Below, one piece after another: positions 1-9,403 of a stretch of 64,000 nucleotides of DNA. Where the stretch lies: the NCBI GenBank assembly GCA_902613595.1, contig CACMHY010000001.1, forward strand, positions 186,001 to 250,000. The letters run 5' to 3'. The first letter of the stretch is position 1, and each line of letters opens with the position of its first letter. The notes under the pieces are model-generated. The model did not search any database and was not told where the DNA came from. It was given only the letters and a program-made list of their open reading frames with translations. The stretch is from an uncultured Bacteroidota bacterium (GTDB taxonomy: Bacteria; Bacteroidota; Bacteroidia; Flavobacteriales; Flavobacteriaceae). Position numbers and translations under genes: made by a program.

Positions 1-2
1 CT

Positions 3-1139
3 CTAGTTGAAGCGGGTATGACAAGACCTAAAAATGCAATTAATATAGCAATGAAAAATTTGCTTGATATCAGTGTAGGGTCAATTACTTACTGGTTAGT
101 TGGTTACTCATTAATGTATGGTGATACTTCTAACGGATATTTTTTCTGGGGTGGATTATTCCAAGGAGAAGGAGCAGATTTGTTTTTCCAAACTATGTTT
201 GCTGCCACAGCAGCAACAATTGTTTCTGGTGCTATAGCAGGTAGAACAAAGTTTGAAACTTATGCAATTTTTACCCTTGTAATGACTGCAATTATCTATC
301 CAATTTCAGGCGGATGGCAATGGCAAGGCTCAGGATGGTTAACTGAATTAGGTTTTATCGATTTTGCAGGTTCTTCAATTGTTCACGGTGTTGGTGGTTT
401 TGCTGCACTTGTTGGTGCCTATATGGTTGGTCCGAGAATTGGAAAATATGTCGATGGAAAAGTTATGCCTATCCCTGGTCACAATATGGTATCTGCCACT
501 CTAGGTGTATTTATACTTTGGCTTGGTTGGTACGGCTTTAATGGTGGTTCTCAATTAGCCTGGGGGGGTGACGATGCTACTGGTGCATCAACTGTTGTAC
601 TAGTTACAAATTTAGCTGCAGCTGCTGGAGCTATGGGTGGATTAATAACCACTTGGATTTATTTAGGTAAGCCTAATATCGCTCATACTCTTAATGGTGC
701 GCTTGCTGGATTAGTTAGTATTACAGCAGGTTGTGGTAACATGACCGCCGGTGGTGCTGTTATGGCAGGTCTTATTGGTGGTATTATAGTTGTTTTTTCT
801 ATTGAACTTATAGAGAAGAAACTAAAAGTTGATGATGCTATCGGTGCTGTGTCAGTACATGGTGTATGTGGTTTTTGGGGTACCATAGTAATTGGACTTT
901 GGGGTGTTGATGGAGCAGATGGCATTGGTTTATTCAATGGTGGCGGTGGAGCCCAGTTTGTTGCTCAACTCATCGGAGCTATAGCCTACATGGTATGGGC
1001 AATGGTAATGTCATTTATCGTATTTGCTGCACTTAAATACACGATAGGTCTTAGGGTTAGTGAAGAAGAAGAAGTCGGAGGACTTGATATGTCTGAGCAC
1101 GGTCAAATTGCTTATCCAGGTAAAAGAGTTCGAGAATAA
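3..1139 (+). CDS. amt: Ammonium transporter, Amt/MEP/Rh family (5' end outside window)
   Basis: Inner-membrane channel that takes up ammonium. The reading frame is open from base 3, and LVEAGM before the first internal ATG matches the family's segment at the end of an early transmembrane helix, so the gene starts upstream and only its last 378 or so residues are seen. Many hydrophobic helices follow. The two pore histidines can be placed in SSIVHGVGGF (about residue 120 of the visible part) and AVSVHGVCGFWG (about 280). The C-terminal tail GLDMSEHG is typical of Amt proteins that bind PII. A PII gene follows after a terminator, the usual amtB-glnK pairing. Which signal peptide or N-terminal domain it has cannot be seen. 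Confidence 0.95.
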   Translation, partial: LVEAGMTRPKNAINIAMKNLLDISVGSITYWLVGYSLMYGDTSNGYFFWGGLFQGEGADLFFQTMFAATAATIVSGAIAGRTKFETYAIFTLVMTAIIYPISGGWQWQGSGWLTELGFIDFAGSSIVHGVGGFAALVGAYMVGPRIGKYVDGKVMPIPGHNMVSATLGVFILWLGWYGFNGGSQLAWGGDDATGASTVVLVTNLAAAAGAMGGLITTWIYLGKPNIAHTLNGALAGLVSITAGCGNMTAGGAVMAGLIGGIIVVFSIELIEKKLKVDDAIGAVSVHGVCGFWGTIVIGLWGVDGADGIGLFNGGGGAQFVAQLIGAIAYMVWAMVMSFIVFAALKYTIGLRVSEEEEVGGLDMSEHGQIAYPGKRVRE

Positions 1140-1162
1140 AGTTTAGTTTAAATTTTATAATT

Positions 1163-1198
1163 AAAAACCTCTTAAACATTTGTTTAAGAGGTTTTTTT
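1163..1198 (+). terminator. Rho-independent terminator after amt
   Basis: An A-rich left arm, the stem CCTCTTAAACA paired with TGTTTAAGAGG, and a run of seven T. It sits 24 bases after the amt stop and before the PII gene, so the two genes are probably not transcribed only as one unit. Confidence 0.85.
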
Positions 1199-1243
1199 AT
1201 ATCATCTAGTTAAATTTTGTTTATTTGCTTTTAAATTAAACAA

Positions 1244-1582
1244 ATGAAAAAAATAGAGGCAATTATTAGAAAATCAAAATTCAATGATGTAAAGGAAGCT
1301 TTACATAGTGTTGAGGTGAATTTCTTCAGTTATTGGGATGTAACAGGAGTTGGAAATGAAAAAGAGGGACACGTATACAGAGGAATTAATTATAGTACAT
1401 CTGAGATTCAAAGGAGGTATTTATCTATTGTTGTGAATGACGAGTTTGTACAAACAACAATTGACGCAATTTTAAAATCAGCTGCAACAGAAAAAGTAGG
1501 TGACGGTAAAATTTTTATTACACCGGTTGAAGAGGCTTACCGGATAAGGACTGGTGAAAAAGGTAAGGCATCACTTGTATAG
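1244..1582 (+). CDS. Nitrogen regulatory protein PII
   Basis: Small trimeric sensor of 2-oxoglutarate, ATP and ADP that gates ammonium transporters. The 112 residues match the usual PII length. The N-terminus MKKIEAIIRKSKFNDVKEAL is the PII signature. The T-loop (about 35-55) contains GHVYRGINY, with Tyr50 aligning to the uridylylated Tyr51 of E. coli GlnB. The C-terminal signature GDGKIFITPVEEAYRIRTGEKG (about 86-107) carries nucleotide-binding residues. The T-loop differs from the proteobacterial form and has one residue fewer before the tyrosine. Adjacency to amt suggests a GlnK role. Whether it is uridylylated cannot be told, as no glnD is seen here. Confidence 0.93.
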   Translation: MKKIEAIIRKSKFNDVKEALHSVEVNFFSYWDVTGVGNEKEGHVYRGINYSTSEIQRRYLSIVVNDEFVQTTIDAILKSAATEKVGDGKIFITPVEEAYRIRTGEKGKASLV

Positions 1583-1608
1583 ATCTATTTATGTTTAAAA
1601 TTTAATTC

Positions 1609-3165
1609 ATGCGTTATCTTAAAATATTATTAATATTTTCTTTTTTTAACCTTATAGCACAATCTGAAAATAGCTTAGCTGAGGGCCCATTCAGTCAATT
1701 AATTATAAGAGGTGCAACACTAATTAATGGAAATGGGGCACCACCTATCGGACCAGTTGACATAGTTATTGAAAATGATAAAATTACCGATATAGAGGTA
1801 GTTGGATCTCCAGGCGTTGAAATAGACGAATCAAAAAGACCCAAGTTAAATCAAGGGGGAAAAGAAATAAATGCATTAGGGATGTACGTTCTTCCTGGAT
1901 TTATTGATATGCATGGTCATATTGGGGGTGAAGATCAAGGAGCAGACTGGGACTATGTATTTAAATTGTGGCTTGCCCATGGAATAACAACAATCAGAGA
2001 ACCAAGTGGTCGTGGAGTTAAATATGCTGTTGATTTAAAAAAGCGTAGTGCTAAAAATGAGATTATAGCACCAAGAATCTTTGCGTATACAAAATTTGGT
2101 CAAGGGTCAAAAAAATCTATTACTAACACTAATCTGGCTCGTGAATGGGTTCGGGAAAACGCAAAAAATGGAGCAGACGGTATTAAGTTTTTTGGAGCTG
2201 AGCCCGAAATAATGAAAGCTGCATTAAATGAAAATAAAAAATTAGGGTTAAGATCTGCCTGCCATCATGCGCAGCTTAGAGTAGCAAGATGGAATGCTCT
2301 AAACTCAGCTAGAGCTGGACTTACTTCAATGGAACATTGGTATGGCCTTCCGGAAGCATTATTTACTGATCGAACTATTCAAAATTATTCACCAGATTTT
2401 AACTACCAAAATGAGCAAGATCGTTTTGGGGAAGCTGGTAAATTATGGAAGCAGGCTGCTAAACCTTATTCAGATCATTGGAATAATGTCATGAATGAGA
2501 TGATTAGTCTTGATTTCACAATAGTTCCTACATTTAACATATATGAAGCTAGTCGAGACCTTCACAGGGCCAGGAGGGCAGAATGGCATGATGATTATAC
2601 ACTTCCCTCACTCTGGCGATTCTATCAACCAAGTAAAATCTCACATGGCTCTTATTGGCATTTTTGGGGTACAGAAGAAGAGGTTGCATGGAAAGAAAAT
2701 TACAGGTTATGGATGACTTTTATAAACGAATATAAAAATAGAGGTGGAAGGGTGTGTACTGGATCTGATTCTGGTTTTATTTTTCAATTATATGGTTTCG
2801 CATACATAAGGGAAATGGAGTTATTAAGAGAAGCTGGTTTTCATCCGCTAGAAGTGATAAGATCTGCAACTCTAAATGGAGCAGAAGCACTTGGTATTGA
2901 CCATTTAACTGGTTCAATAGAAATTGGTAAAAGTGCAGACCTAGTTATAATAGAAGAAAATCCTTTAAAAAATTTCAAAGTGCTATATGGTACAGGTGCT
3001 ATAAAATTAACAAATGAAAATAAGGTTGTCCGTGTTGGAGGAGTAAAAAATACTATAAGACAAGGTGTAATATATGATTCAAAAAAACTATTAAAAGAGG
3101 TAAAAAAAATGGTGGATGAAGCGAAAAAAAGTGAAGGTTTTATTTTAAAACAACCAGGTAAATAA
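1609..3165 (+). CDS. Secreted amidohydrolase family protein
   Basis: Metal-dependent hydrolase of the amidohydrolase superfamily (imidazolonepropionase/dihydroorotase-like fold), substrate unknown. Residues 1-24 are a signal peptide (hydrophobic LKILLIFSFFNLIA), so it is exported. The beta-sandwich N-terminus is followed by GFIDMHGHIGG, the HxH metal motif at about residue 100. Later candidate ligands are the lysine in ADGIKFFG, the histidines in SACHHAQ and SMEHWYG, and the aspartate in CTGSDSGF (about 387). The C-terminus has GSIEIGKSADLVIIEENPL, typical of the family. It starts 27 bases after the PII gene and ends 5 bases before purU. Dipeptidase or cyclic-imide hydrolase activity is possible, but nothing fixes it. 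Confidence 0.85.
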   Translation: MRYLKILLIFSFFNLIAQSENSLAEGPFSQLIIRGATLINGNGAPPIGPVDIVIENDKITDIEVVGSPGVEIDESKRPKLNQGGKEINALGMYVLPGFIDMHGHIGGEDQGADWDYVFKLWLAHGITTIREPSGRGVKYAVDLKKRSAKNEIIAPRIFAYTKFGQGSKKSITNTNLAREWVRENAKNGADGIKFFGAEPEIMKAALNENKKLGLRSACHHAQLRVARWNALNSARAGLTSMEHWYGLPEALFTDRTIQNYSPDFNYQNEQDRFGEAGKLWKQAAKPYSDHWNNVMNEMISLDFTIVPTFNIYEASRDLHRARRAEWHDDYTLPSLWRFYQPSKISHGSYWHFWGTEEEVAWKENYRLWMTFINEYKNRGGRVCTGSDSGFIFQLYGFAYIREMELLREAGFHPLEVIRSATLNGAEALGIDHLTGSIEIGKSADLVIIEENPLKNFKVLYGTGAIKLTNENKVVRVGGVKNTIRQGVIYDSKKLLKEVKKMVDEAKKSEGFILKQPGK

Positions 3166-3170
3166 ATATT

Positions 3171-4025
3171 TTGAAGCGACTAACATTACTTATGTATTGC
3201 CCAGACAAGAAGGGTATAATAGCTGACGTTACACAATACATTAATAGATTTAACGGTAATATTATTTATATTGATCAGTATGTAGACAGATTAGAGAAAG
3301 TGTTTTTTATGAGAGTTGTTGTAGAAAAAAACTTTAGTTCAAATTCATTTGATTCATTTAAAAATTCTTTCAATCAAGAACTAGGCATGCCTTACAAATT
3401 GAAATGCGATTTTTTCTTAGAAGATCAAATTCCTCAACTTGCAGTTTTTGTCTCTAAATATGAGCACTGTTTATATGATATTTTGTCACAATATCAGTCC
3501 GGTAAATTAACGTGTAAAATTCATTTTGTTTTAAGTAATCATGAAAAATTAAAAAATATTGCTGAACAGTTTAAAATCCCCTTTTATCATATACCTATAT
3601 TGAAGAAAAATACTGAAAAAGCGGAAGCTCAACAGCTTAAACTATTAAAAAAATATAAAATAGATTCTATTGTTTTAGCAAGATATATGCAAATTCTCTC
3701 ATCTAATTTCGTGAATATATACCCAAACCAAATAATAAATATTCATCATTCGTTCCTCCCCGCTTTTCCGGGTGCTAAACCCTATCACTCAGCATTCAAT
3801 AGAGGGGTAAAAATAATTGGTGCTACAAGTCATTACGTTACTGACGAACTAGACGGAGGGCCTATAATTGAACAAGATATAGTTCGTGTTTCCCATGAAA
3901 ATGAAGTTGATGACTTTATTGCTAAAGGTCGTGATCTTGAAAGAATTGTTCTTTTAAGAGCTTTAAAACAGCACTGCGATAGAAAAATCATGGTTTATAA
4001 TAATAAAACTATAGTTTTTAACTAG
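3171..4025 (+). CDS. purU: Formyltetrahydrofolate deformylase
   Basis: Hydrolyses 10-formyl-tetrahydrofolate to formate and tetrahydrofolate, supplying formate for purine synthesis and balancing one-carbon pools. An N-terminal ACT domain (1-80, LTLLMYCPDKKGIIADVTQYI) precedes a formyltransferase domain with the catalytic region INIHHSFLPAFPGAKPY (about residue 194) and LDGGPIIEQDI (about 226). The start is TTG at 3171. The next ATG would cut into the first ACT strand, so the TTG is preferred. Its 284 residues match the family. It begins 5 bases after the amidohydrolase stop and overlaps the 3' end of the convergent hydrolase gene by 8 bases. Confidence 0.93.
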   Translation: MKRLTLLMYCPDKKGIIADVTQYINRFNGNIIYIDQYVDRLEKVFFMRVVVEKNFSSNSFDSFKNSFNQELGMPYKLKCDFFLEDQIPQLAVFVSKYEHCLYDILSQYQSGKLTCKIHFVLSNHEKLKNIAEQFKIPFYHIPILKKNTEKAEAQQLKLLKKYKIDSIVLARYMQILSSNFVNIYPNQIINIHHSFLPAFPGAKPYHSAFNRGVKIIGATSHYVTDELDGGPIIEQDIVRVSHENEVDDFIAKGRDLERIVLLRALKQHCDRKIMVYNNKTIVFN

Positions 4026-4794
4026 TTTTCAAAAGGAAAGATAAAAGCTTGTCATTGAATATGTCTGGTTGATCAATATTTACAACGTGTCCAGATTTTG
4101 ATAGGGTTACAAGTTTGGAAGATTTATGATATTTTACTACTTTTTTTACGAAAGGTAAAAACATATAGTCTTGTTTTCCCATAATATAGAGTGTGGGAGT
4201 TTTAAACTTATAAGATCTTATTTTAGTAAGTAAAGGAAGTAGTTTGTTAGTCAATTTATACCATCTTATAAATTCGTTGTGAGAAATTTTTTTTGCTTCC
4301 ATAATAAATAATGCTCTAGATTTTCTATGGTTCTTGTAGGGCATAACTACATAAGCAAAAAAGGTATAAATCCACATAAAGGGAAGTATGCTTTGTGTTA
4401 ATTTACCTAATAGCATTAAAATTTTAGATTGAAAATTTAGATTTAATATAGCACCTCCTAAGCCTATTTTTTCAATCCGGTTTTCATGTGAAAAGAGCAT
4501 TTTTTGAATTAGAATGCTACCAAGAGAAATTCCAACAAAGTGTGATCTTTTTATTTTATTATGATCAAGAACTTCAACTAAATCGTTAACTATGTTCTCG
4601 AAAGTATATTCGGTACCTTCTGGTGAACCCACTGATTTTCCGTGCCCTCTCAAATCAACTAGTAATACATTAAAATAATTTTTAAAAAAATGAACCTGAT
4701 TACGCCATATTTTTGAGCTTCCACCTGCACCGTGGATAAATGTTATCCATTTTTTAGAATTATTAATTGATTGAAACTTAGAATAATACAACAT
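4018..4794 (-). CDS. Alpha/beta hydrolase
   Basis: Cytoplasmic alpha/beta-hydrolase-fold enzyme with unknown substrate. The oxyanion strand is FIHGAGGSSKIWRNQ (about 19-33), a VDLRGHGKS loop follows (about 46), and the nucleophile elbow is FVGISLGS (Ser about 95). The acid is probably in MGKQDYMF and the histidine in KSGHVVNIDQP near the C-terminus. The 258 residues are normal for the family. It is the last gene of a leftward run and abuts pyrF (start at 4794, pyrF stop at 4795), which indicates co-transcription. Esterase, thioesterase and lactonase are all possible. Confidence 0.85.
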   Translation of the reverse strand: MLYYSKFQSINNSKKWITFIHGAGGSSKIWRNQVHFFKNYFNVLLVDLRGHGKSVGSPEGTEYTFENIVNDLVEVLDHNKIKRSHFVGISLGSILIQKMLFSHENRIEKIGLGGAILNLNFQSKILMLLGKLTQSILPFMWIYTFFAYVVMPYKNHRKSRALFIMEAKKISHNEFIRWYKLTNKLLPLLTKIRSYKFKTPTLYIMGKQDYMFLPFVKKVVKYHKSSKLVTLSKSGHVVNIDQPDIFNDKLLSFLLKTS

Positions 4795-5622
4795 CTAAAT
4801 AATTTTAAATTGTTTTAAATATTCTGACATTTCTTTTTGCAAATTAATTGCTTTTTCAGCTGCTTTTGTACTAAAATCTGTTCCCGAAGAAGCATATATA
4901 ATTCCTCGAGAAGAATTAACTAGTAAACCACAATTAGAATTTATACCATTTTGAACAACTTCTTTTAAATTCCCTCCTTGAGCTCCAACTCCTGGAATTA
5001 GCAAAAAAGAGTCAGGAACAATCTTTCTGATAGCAATCAGATTCTCAGATTTAGTAGCTCCTACAACATACATTAATTTGTTTGAATTTTTAAATTTTGT
5101 ACTTAATCTCAACACTTTCTCATAAAGTGGAACCCCCTTATCTTCTGAAAATTGAAAATCTCTAGAGCCTTCGTTAGATGTTAAGGCTAACAAAACTGCG
5201 TATTTATCTTTATATGATAAAAAAGGTTCTATAGAATCTCGACCCATATAAGGGGAAATTGTAACAGCATCAACCCCAAAGTTTTCAAAAAATGCTTTTG
5301 CGTATCTACCAGCAGTATTTCCAATATCTCCGCGCTTTGCATCTGCAATTATAAAATGATTTGGGTAATTTTTATTTAAGTAATCTATAGTTTTTTCAAA
5401 AGCTTTCCATCCCTTGAGACCATAAGCCTCAAAAAAAGCTAGATTAGGTTTGTAAGCAACAGTAAAGCTGTGAGTAGCATCGATTATACCTTTTGAAAAT
5501 GAAAATATGGGATCCTTTTCATTAAGAAGATGCGGTGGTATCTTATTTAAATCAACATCTAATCCAACACAAAGAAATGATTCTTTTACTTTAATTTCTT
5601 GATAAAGAGAATCTATATTCAT
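4795..5622 (-). CDS. pyrF: Orotidine 5'-phosphate decarboxylase (group 2)
   Basis: Last step of UMP synthesis, decarboxylating OMP. The signature [23 protein letters not shown] (about 90-112) contains the catalytic Asp-Lys-x-x-Asp, and [13 protein letters not shown] near residue 215 is the phosphate-binding loop. The length (275 aa) and sequence fit the longer group 2 enzymes of Bacteroidota and actinobacteria, not the 230-residue E. coli type. The ATG overlaps the prfA stop as ATGA, suggesting translational coupling. Confidence 0.95.
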   Translation of the reverse strand: MNIDSLYQEIKVKESFLCVGLDVDLNKIPPHLLNEKDPIFSFSKGIIDATHSFTVAYKPNLAFFEAYGLKGWKAFEKTIDYLNKNYPNHFIIADAKRGDIGNTAGRYAKAFFENFGVDAVTISPYMGRDSIEPFLSYKDKYAVLLALTSNEGSRDFQFSEDKGVPLYEKVLRLSTKFKNSNKLMYVVGATKSENLIAIRKIVPDSFLLIPGVGAQGGNLKEVVQNGINSNCGLLVNSSRGIIYASSGTDFSTKAAEKAINLQKEMSEYLKQFKII

Positions 5623-6695
5623 ATTACTTCACCCGCTTCCTTAAGCCTCTGAGTATTTTGAAATAATTGTAACTCATCAATCATCTTATTGATGTCTCCA
5701 TTTACAAAGTTTGGAAGATCGTAAAGTGTTAAACCAATTCTGTGGTCTGTTACTCTTCCTTGGGGGTAATTATAAGTTCTTATTTTGGCTGAACGATCTC
5801 CTGAGGAAACAAGTAAATTGCGTTTTTCAGAATCTGAAGCAAGTTTTTTTGAAAGTTCGAGTTCATATAATCTAGATCGCAGCACTTTAAGTGCTTTTTC
5901 CTTATTTTTATGTTGAGACTTTTGATCTTGACATTGGGCAACGATACCCGTGGGTTCATGAGTTAATCGGACTGCAGAATATGTTGTATTTACAGACTGA
6001 CCACCCGGCCCAGAGGAACAAAAATAATCTACTCTTACTTCATTCATATCAATTGATACATCGAATTCTTCTGCTTCGGGAAGAACCATAACAGTAGCAG
6101 CAGAAGTATGTACCCTTCCTTGAGTTTCAGTTTGTGGAACGCGTTGAACACGATGAACACCAGACTCATATTTTAAAATTCCATAAACATCTTCACCGGA
6201 TACCTCAAAAATAACTTCTTTGAAACCGCCTACAGTTCCTTCACTAGAATCCATATCTGATATGACCCAGTTTTTAGATTGGCAAAATTTAGTATACATT
6301 CTATACAGATCTCCAGCAAAAATGCTTGCTTCATCTCCACCTGTACCAGCTCTTATTTCAATAACAACATTTTTTGAATCGTCTGGATCTTTTGGAATAA
6401 GCATAAGTTTGATTTCTTCTTCTAGTTTTGGTAAATCAGTATTTATAGATTCAATTTCCAGCTTAGCCATCGCAATCATTTCAGAATCTTTCTCAACCTT
6501 TAACAAGGACTCAGCTTCTTTCAAGTTTGATAGAGATGTCTTATAAATCTTAATTTTTTCTACAAGTATTGAAAGCTCTTTATACTCTTTATTTAATTCG
6601 ATATAGCGTTTTTGATCAGAAATAATATCCGGTTGGACAATTAAGTCTGATACTTCATCAAAGCGTTGTTGAACAACTTGTAATTTTTCTAACAT
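5619..6695 (-). CDS. prfA: Peptide chain release factor 1
   Basis: Reads UAA and UAG stop codons and triggers release of the finished peptide. The GGQ motif is in [20 protein letters not shown] (about residue 230), the glutamine that is normally methylated by PrmC. The tripeptide codon-recognition motif PxT is PQT in [18 protein letters not shown] (about 184). The N-terminal helical domain and the length of 358 are normal. The AUG at 6695 gives a full-length N-terminus. It is first in the prfA-pyrF-hydrolase run. Confidence 0.96.
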   Translation of the reverse strand: MLEKLQVVQQRFDEVSDLIVQPDIISDQKRYIELNKEYKELSILVEKIKIYKTSLSNLKEAESLLKVEKDSEMIAMAKLEIESINTDLPKLEEEIKLMLIPKDPDDSKNVVIEIRAGTGGDEASIFAGDLYRMYTKFCQSKNWVISDMDSSEGTVGGFKEVIFEVSGEDVYGILKYESGVHRVQRVPQTETQGRVHTSAATVMVLPEAEEFDVSIDMNEVRVDYFCSSGPGGQSVNTTYSAVRLTHEPTGIVAQCQDQKSQHKNKEKALKVLRSRLYELELSKKLASDSEKRNLLVSSGDRSAKIRTYNYPQGRVTDHRIGLTLYDLPNFVNGDINKMIDELQLFQNTQRLKEAGEVI

Positions 6696-6738
6696 TGTAT
6701 TACAAATTTACAAATTGTAAAAGTATTTCTAAACGTTA

Positions 6739-7290
6739 TCAAGTGTCTAGCTCAATATTGTATTTGATCTCAAGTAGATCCTCCATTTTAATGGATAAAA
6801 AGGAAGGTAAATCTATATTAAAATCCGTTGGTGTCAAATTAAATTCTCCAAAAATTATCCACTTGGAATCTTGATTTTTATAAGATGCTGAAAATGTTTT
6901 TTTAATTTGCTTTCCATGAAAATCAAAAATTCCATTAATTATTAAATTTTCATTTTCAATCTTGATTGATTCAGAATAAAATTTAATTTCTGGATATTTG
7001 AGCGCTTCCAAAACTTCAAGAGCGTGAGCATCTCTTCCTGAATTTTGACTATCAAAATCTCTAACATATAAAAGAATTGCTAGTTTTTGTAAACTCTTAT
7101 TTTTAGAATCTAAAACAGCTAGACCATTAACTTTGTTATTTGTTCCTTCCCATGAGTGCAGCAAATGATCTCCTAGATACTTGATGTAAGATTCATTTGT
7201 ATTTACCCTCAGTTGATTGCTTTGACAATATGAAAGTTTTGAAAAACTTGATAAAATTATTATTAACGAAAAAATTAAATTGTATTTCAT
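6739..7290 (-). CDS. Secreted YceI-family protein
   Basis: Periplasmic lipocalin-like protein of the YceI family, which binds isoprenoid-type lipids. A signal peptide covers residues 1-22 (ending SYCQS). The domain begins YIKYLGDHLLHSWEGTNNKVNG and continues through RDFDSQNSGRDAHALEVLEALKYPEIKFYS, matching the conserved F-T-H-x-W and D-L-L-x-S-x-D-F-F-D-x-x-x-Y-P-x pattern of YceI in altered form, with IKIENENLIINGIFDFHG as the mid-strand. It lies one base from the b561-like membrane protein, and such pairs are known for YceI. The ligand is unknown. Confidence 0.8.
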   Translation of the reverse strand: MKYNLIFSLIIILSSFSKLSYCQSNQLRVNTNESYIKYLGDHLLHSWEGTNNKVNGLAVLDSKNKSLQKLAILLYVRDFDSQNSGRDAHALEVLEALKYPEIKFYSESIKIENENLIINGIFDFHGKQIKKTFSASYKNQDSKWIIFGEFNLTPTDFNIDLPSFLSIKMEDLLEIKYNIELDT

Positions 7291-7291
7291 T

Positions 7292-7921
7292 TCAATTAAA
7301 TTTAAAAACTAATACTGCGGCAGCAAAACTTCCCACTGCTGTGTATGCTGATATCTTATGGATTTGTTGATTTCTTTTTTTAAAAATATTGGTTGCCAAC
7401 ATGGCCGAAAAATGGACAGATGCAAGATATTTGTGAGCTTTTATTGAACTCAAACCTTTACTTTTTTTATTAATTAAAGGAGGGGGTGCAAATAAAGATA
7501 ACCCAGCACCAGTAAAATAACTAATTGATGTTAAATTACCTACAGTTTTATGTGTGTTGTATAGGCCTCTTTCCCAATTATTATAAAGTTTACCTCCCAG
7601 AAAACCCTGGGTTACCATTCCAGCTAAAGTCAAATAACCAATAATTTGGTGAATTTTTAGCATTGATCTTCTAAGTTTTAATTCTTTTTCCCTTTGCTCA
7701 ACATTTAGTGGAAAAATACCAAATTTTCTAAGTAAACCTTTATTTCCCCAAAGTGCTCTTTGCGTAAAAATCATCCTTTTAGGTATTAGTGACTCATCTT
7801 TTACTGTTTCTTGTCTTAGAGAATTAAATAAATCTTCACCTTGACTAAAAGATACTTTAGACCACAATAAAAGACTAGTCAATAAAAATTTTGCCCTAGA
7901 ATTAGTATTGAATAGTTCCAT
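7292..7921 (-). CDS. Membrane protein, cytochrome b561-like
   Basis: Unnamed integral membrane protein. After a signal-like N-terminus (about 9-27) and a soluble stretch, four hydrophobic segments follow (about 90-108, 125-145, 165-180, 188-206). Histidines sit at the helix ends: MLKIHQIIG, NTHKTVG, IKAHKYLASVH and IHKISAY. This pattern resembles di-heme b561-type proteins, so electron transfer is a reasonable guess but not shown. It overlaps the purM 3' end by 20 bases and is followed at once by the YceI gene, a pairing that fits a quinone/cytochrome partner for YceI. Confidence 0.6.
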   Translation of the reverse strand: MELFNTNSRAKFLLTSLLLWSKVSFSQGEDLFNSLRQETVKDESLIPKRMIFTQRALWGNKGLLRKFGIFPLNVEQREKELKLRRSMLKIHQIIGYLTLAGMVTQGFLGGKLYNNWERGLYNTHKTVGNLTSISYFTGAGLSLFAPPPLINKKSKGLSSIKAHKYLASVHFSAMLATNIFKKRNQQIHKISAYTAVGSFAAAVLVFKFN

Positions 7922-9068
7922 AGATGGTATCTAGTGTTAGTTTTTTATTTTTTGAGGATTCTACATGTCCAATTATTTGCGCATCAATAGAAAACATTTT
8001 TGATATATTTATAACATCCTCTGCAATTGAAGGGTCTACATACAATTCCATTCGATGGCCCATATTAAAAACCTGGTACATTTCTTTAGGTGATGCGCCT
8101 GACTCTTTTTGAATCAAATCAAAGATTATTGGTGGATTAAACAACTTGTCTTTAATAATATGTAGATTGTCTATAAAATGTAAAATTTTTGTTTGACCGC
8201 CACCTGTACAATGTATCATACCATATATTGACGATCTTGAAACTCTTTCAAAGATTTTTTGAATAACAGGCGCGTAAGTTCTTGTAGGTGATAACACAAG
8301 ACTTCCAATGTTAAGTTTTGATCCTTCAATTTTTTCAGTAAGTAACCGTGAGCCTGAATAAACTAATTTTTCAGGTACTTTTGGATCATAGCTTTCAGGA
8401 TATTTTTTTGCTAATATTTTAGTAAAAATATCATGTCTTGCCGAAGTAAGACCATTGCTTCCTATTCCAGAATTGTATTTAGTTTCATAAGTTGACTGAC
8501 CAAATGATGAGAGTCCTACTATTAAACATCCGGGTTTAATATTTGAATTATCAATAATTTCATGCCTAGAAATTCTTGAAGCCACTGTGGAGTCAACAAT
8601 TATCGTTCTTACTAAGTCTCCAACATCTGCGGTTTCACCACCTGTTGTAAAAATTGTTATTCCAAAATTTCTTAGATCACTTACTAACTCTTCAGTGCCA
8701 TTAATAATTTCAGAAATAACTTCACTTGGTATTAGGTTTTTATTTCTTCCAATTGTAGAGGACAGCATTATATTTTTTGTCACTCCAACACAAAGTAGAT
8801 CATCAATATTCATAATTAAAGCGTCTTGAGCAATACCCTTCCAGACTGAAATATCACCTGTTTCTTTCCAGTATAAGTATGCTAAAGAAGACTTAGTGCC
8901 CGCTCCATCTGCATGCATAACAAGAGCATGATCTTCACTAGAGGTTAGAATGTCGGGTATGATTTTACAAAATGCTCTAGGATAGAGCCCCCTATTAACA
9001 TTTCTAATCGCGTTATGCACGTCTTCTTTTTGGGACGAAACACCTCTTTGCATGTAACGCTTTGACAT
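7902..9068 (-). CDS. purM: Phosphoribosylformylglycinamidine cyclo-ligase (AIR synthetase)
   Basis: Fifth step of purine synthesis: closes formylglycinamidine ribotide to aminoimidazole ribotide with ATP. The N-terminal motif HADGAGTKSSLAYLYW (about 53-68), ALIMNIDDLLCVG (about 84) and GGETADVGDLVRT (about 144) are the ATP and substrate loops. MIHCTGGGQTKIL (about 285) starts the second half. At 388 residues it is longer than the E. coli enzyme (345) but usual for Bacteroidota. It starts at ATG 9068, with a -7-type element 13 bases upstream. Confidence 0.92.
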   Translation of the reverse strand: MSKRYMQRGVSSQKEDVHNAIRNVNRGLYPRAFCKIIPDILTSSEDHALVMHADGAGTKSSLAYLYWKETGDISVWKGIAQDALIMNIDDLLCVGVTKNIMLSSTIGRNKNLIPSEVISEIINGTEELVSDLRNFGITIFTTGGETADVGDLVRTIIVDSTVASRISRHEIIDNSNIKPGCLIVGLSSFGQSTYETKYNSGIGSNGLTSARHDIFTKILAKKYPESYDPKVPEKLVYSGSRLLTEKIEGSKLNIGSLVLSPTRTYAPVIQKIFERVSRSSIYGMIHCTGGGQTKILHFIDNLHIIKDKLFNPPIIFDLIQKESGASPKEMYQVFNMGHRMELYVDPSIAEDVINISKMFSIDAQIIGHVESSKNKKLTLDTIYGTIQY

Positions 9069-9403
9069 AGAAATTTTTTACAAAAGTAAGTTTTGTTTAG
9101 AAATTTATAAAACTAAGTTCGATTTTTATTATATCAATTTGAAACGAGAATATTTAAAATTTGTCAATTTTAAAAACCAATTATAATATTTTCAGGTTGC
9201 CTTTACAATTCTACTAGATTGGTCCATATACTTATTATTGTTTTTATATTTTTTTCTGTGTTTTCTTAATAAGACTGATAATTATTAAATTTTTTGATAT
9301 AAAAAATGGTGGGTTAATAAAAATTAGACATTGTTAACTTCTTTATATAATAATTTTTATCGAGCTAAAAAGAATAAGTTATTTTAGGTTAAAATTTAAA
9401 ATT
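9069..9403. other. Intergenic region between purM and glnA
   Basis: 335 bases, very AT-rich, between divergently transcribed purM and glnA. Besides a -7-like box for purM (9081-9088), no ORF, hairpin of note, or sigma-54 GG-N10-GC element was found. The length suggests that glnA control sequences lie here, but none could be recognised. Confidence 0.5.
9081..9088 (-). promoter_or_regulatory. Possible -7 element of purM promoter
   Basis: On the minus strand this reads TACTTTTG, an exact TAnnTTTG match. Initiation would fall about 6 bases before the purM ATG, giving a very short leader. No TTTG is seen at the -33 distance, so support is partial. Confidence 0.35.
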
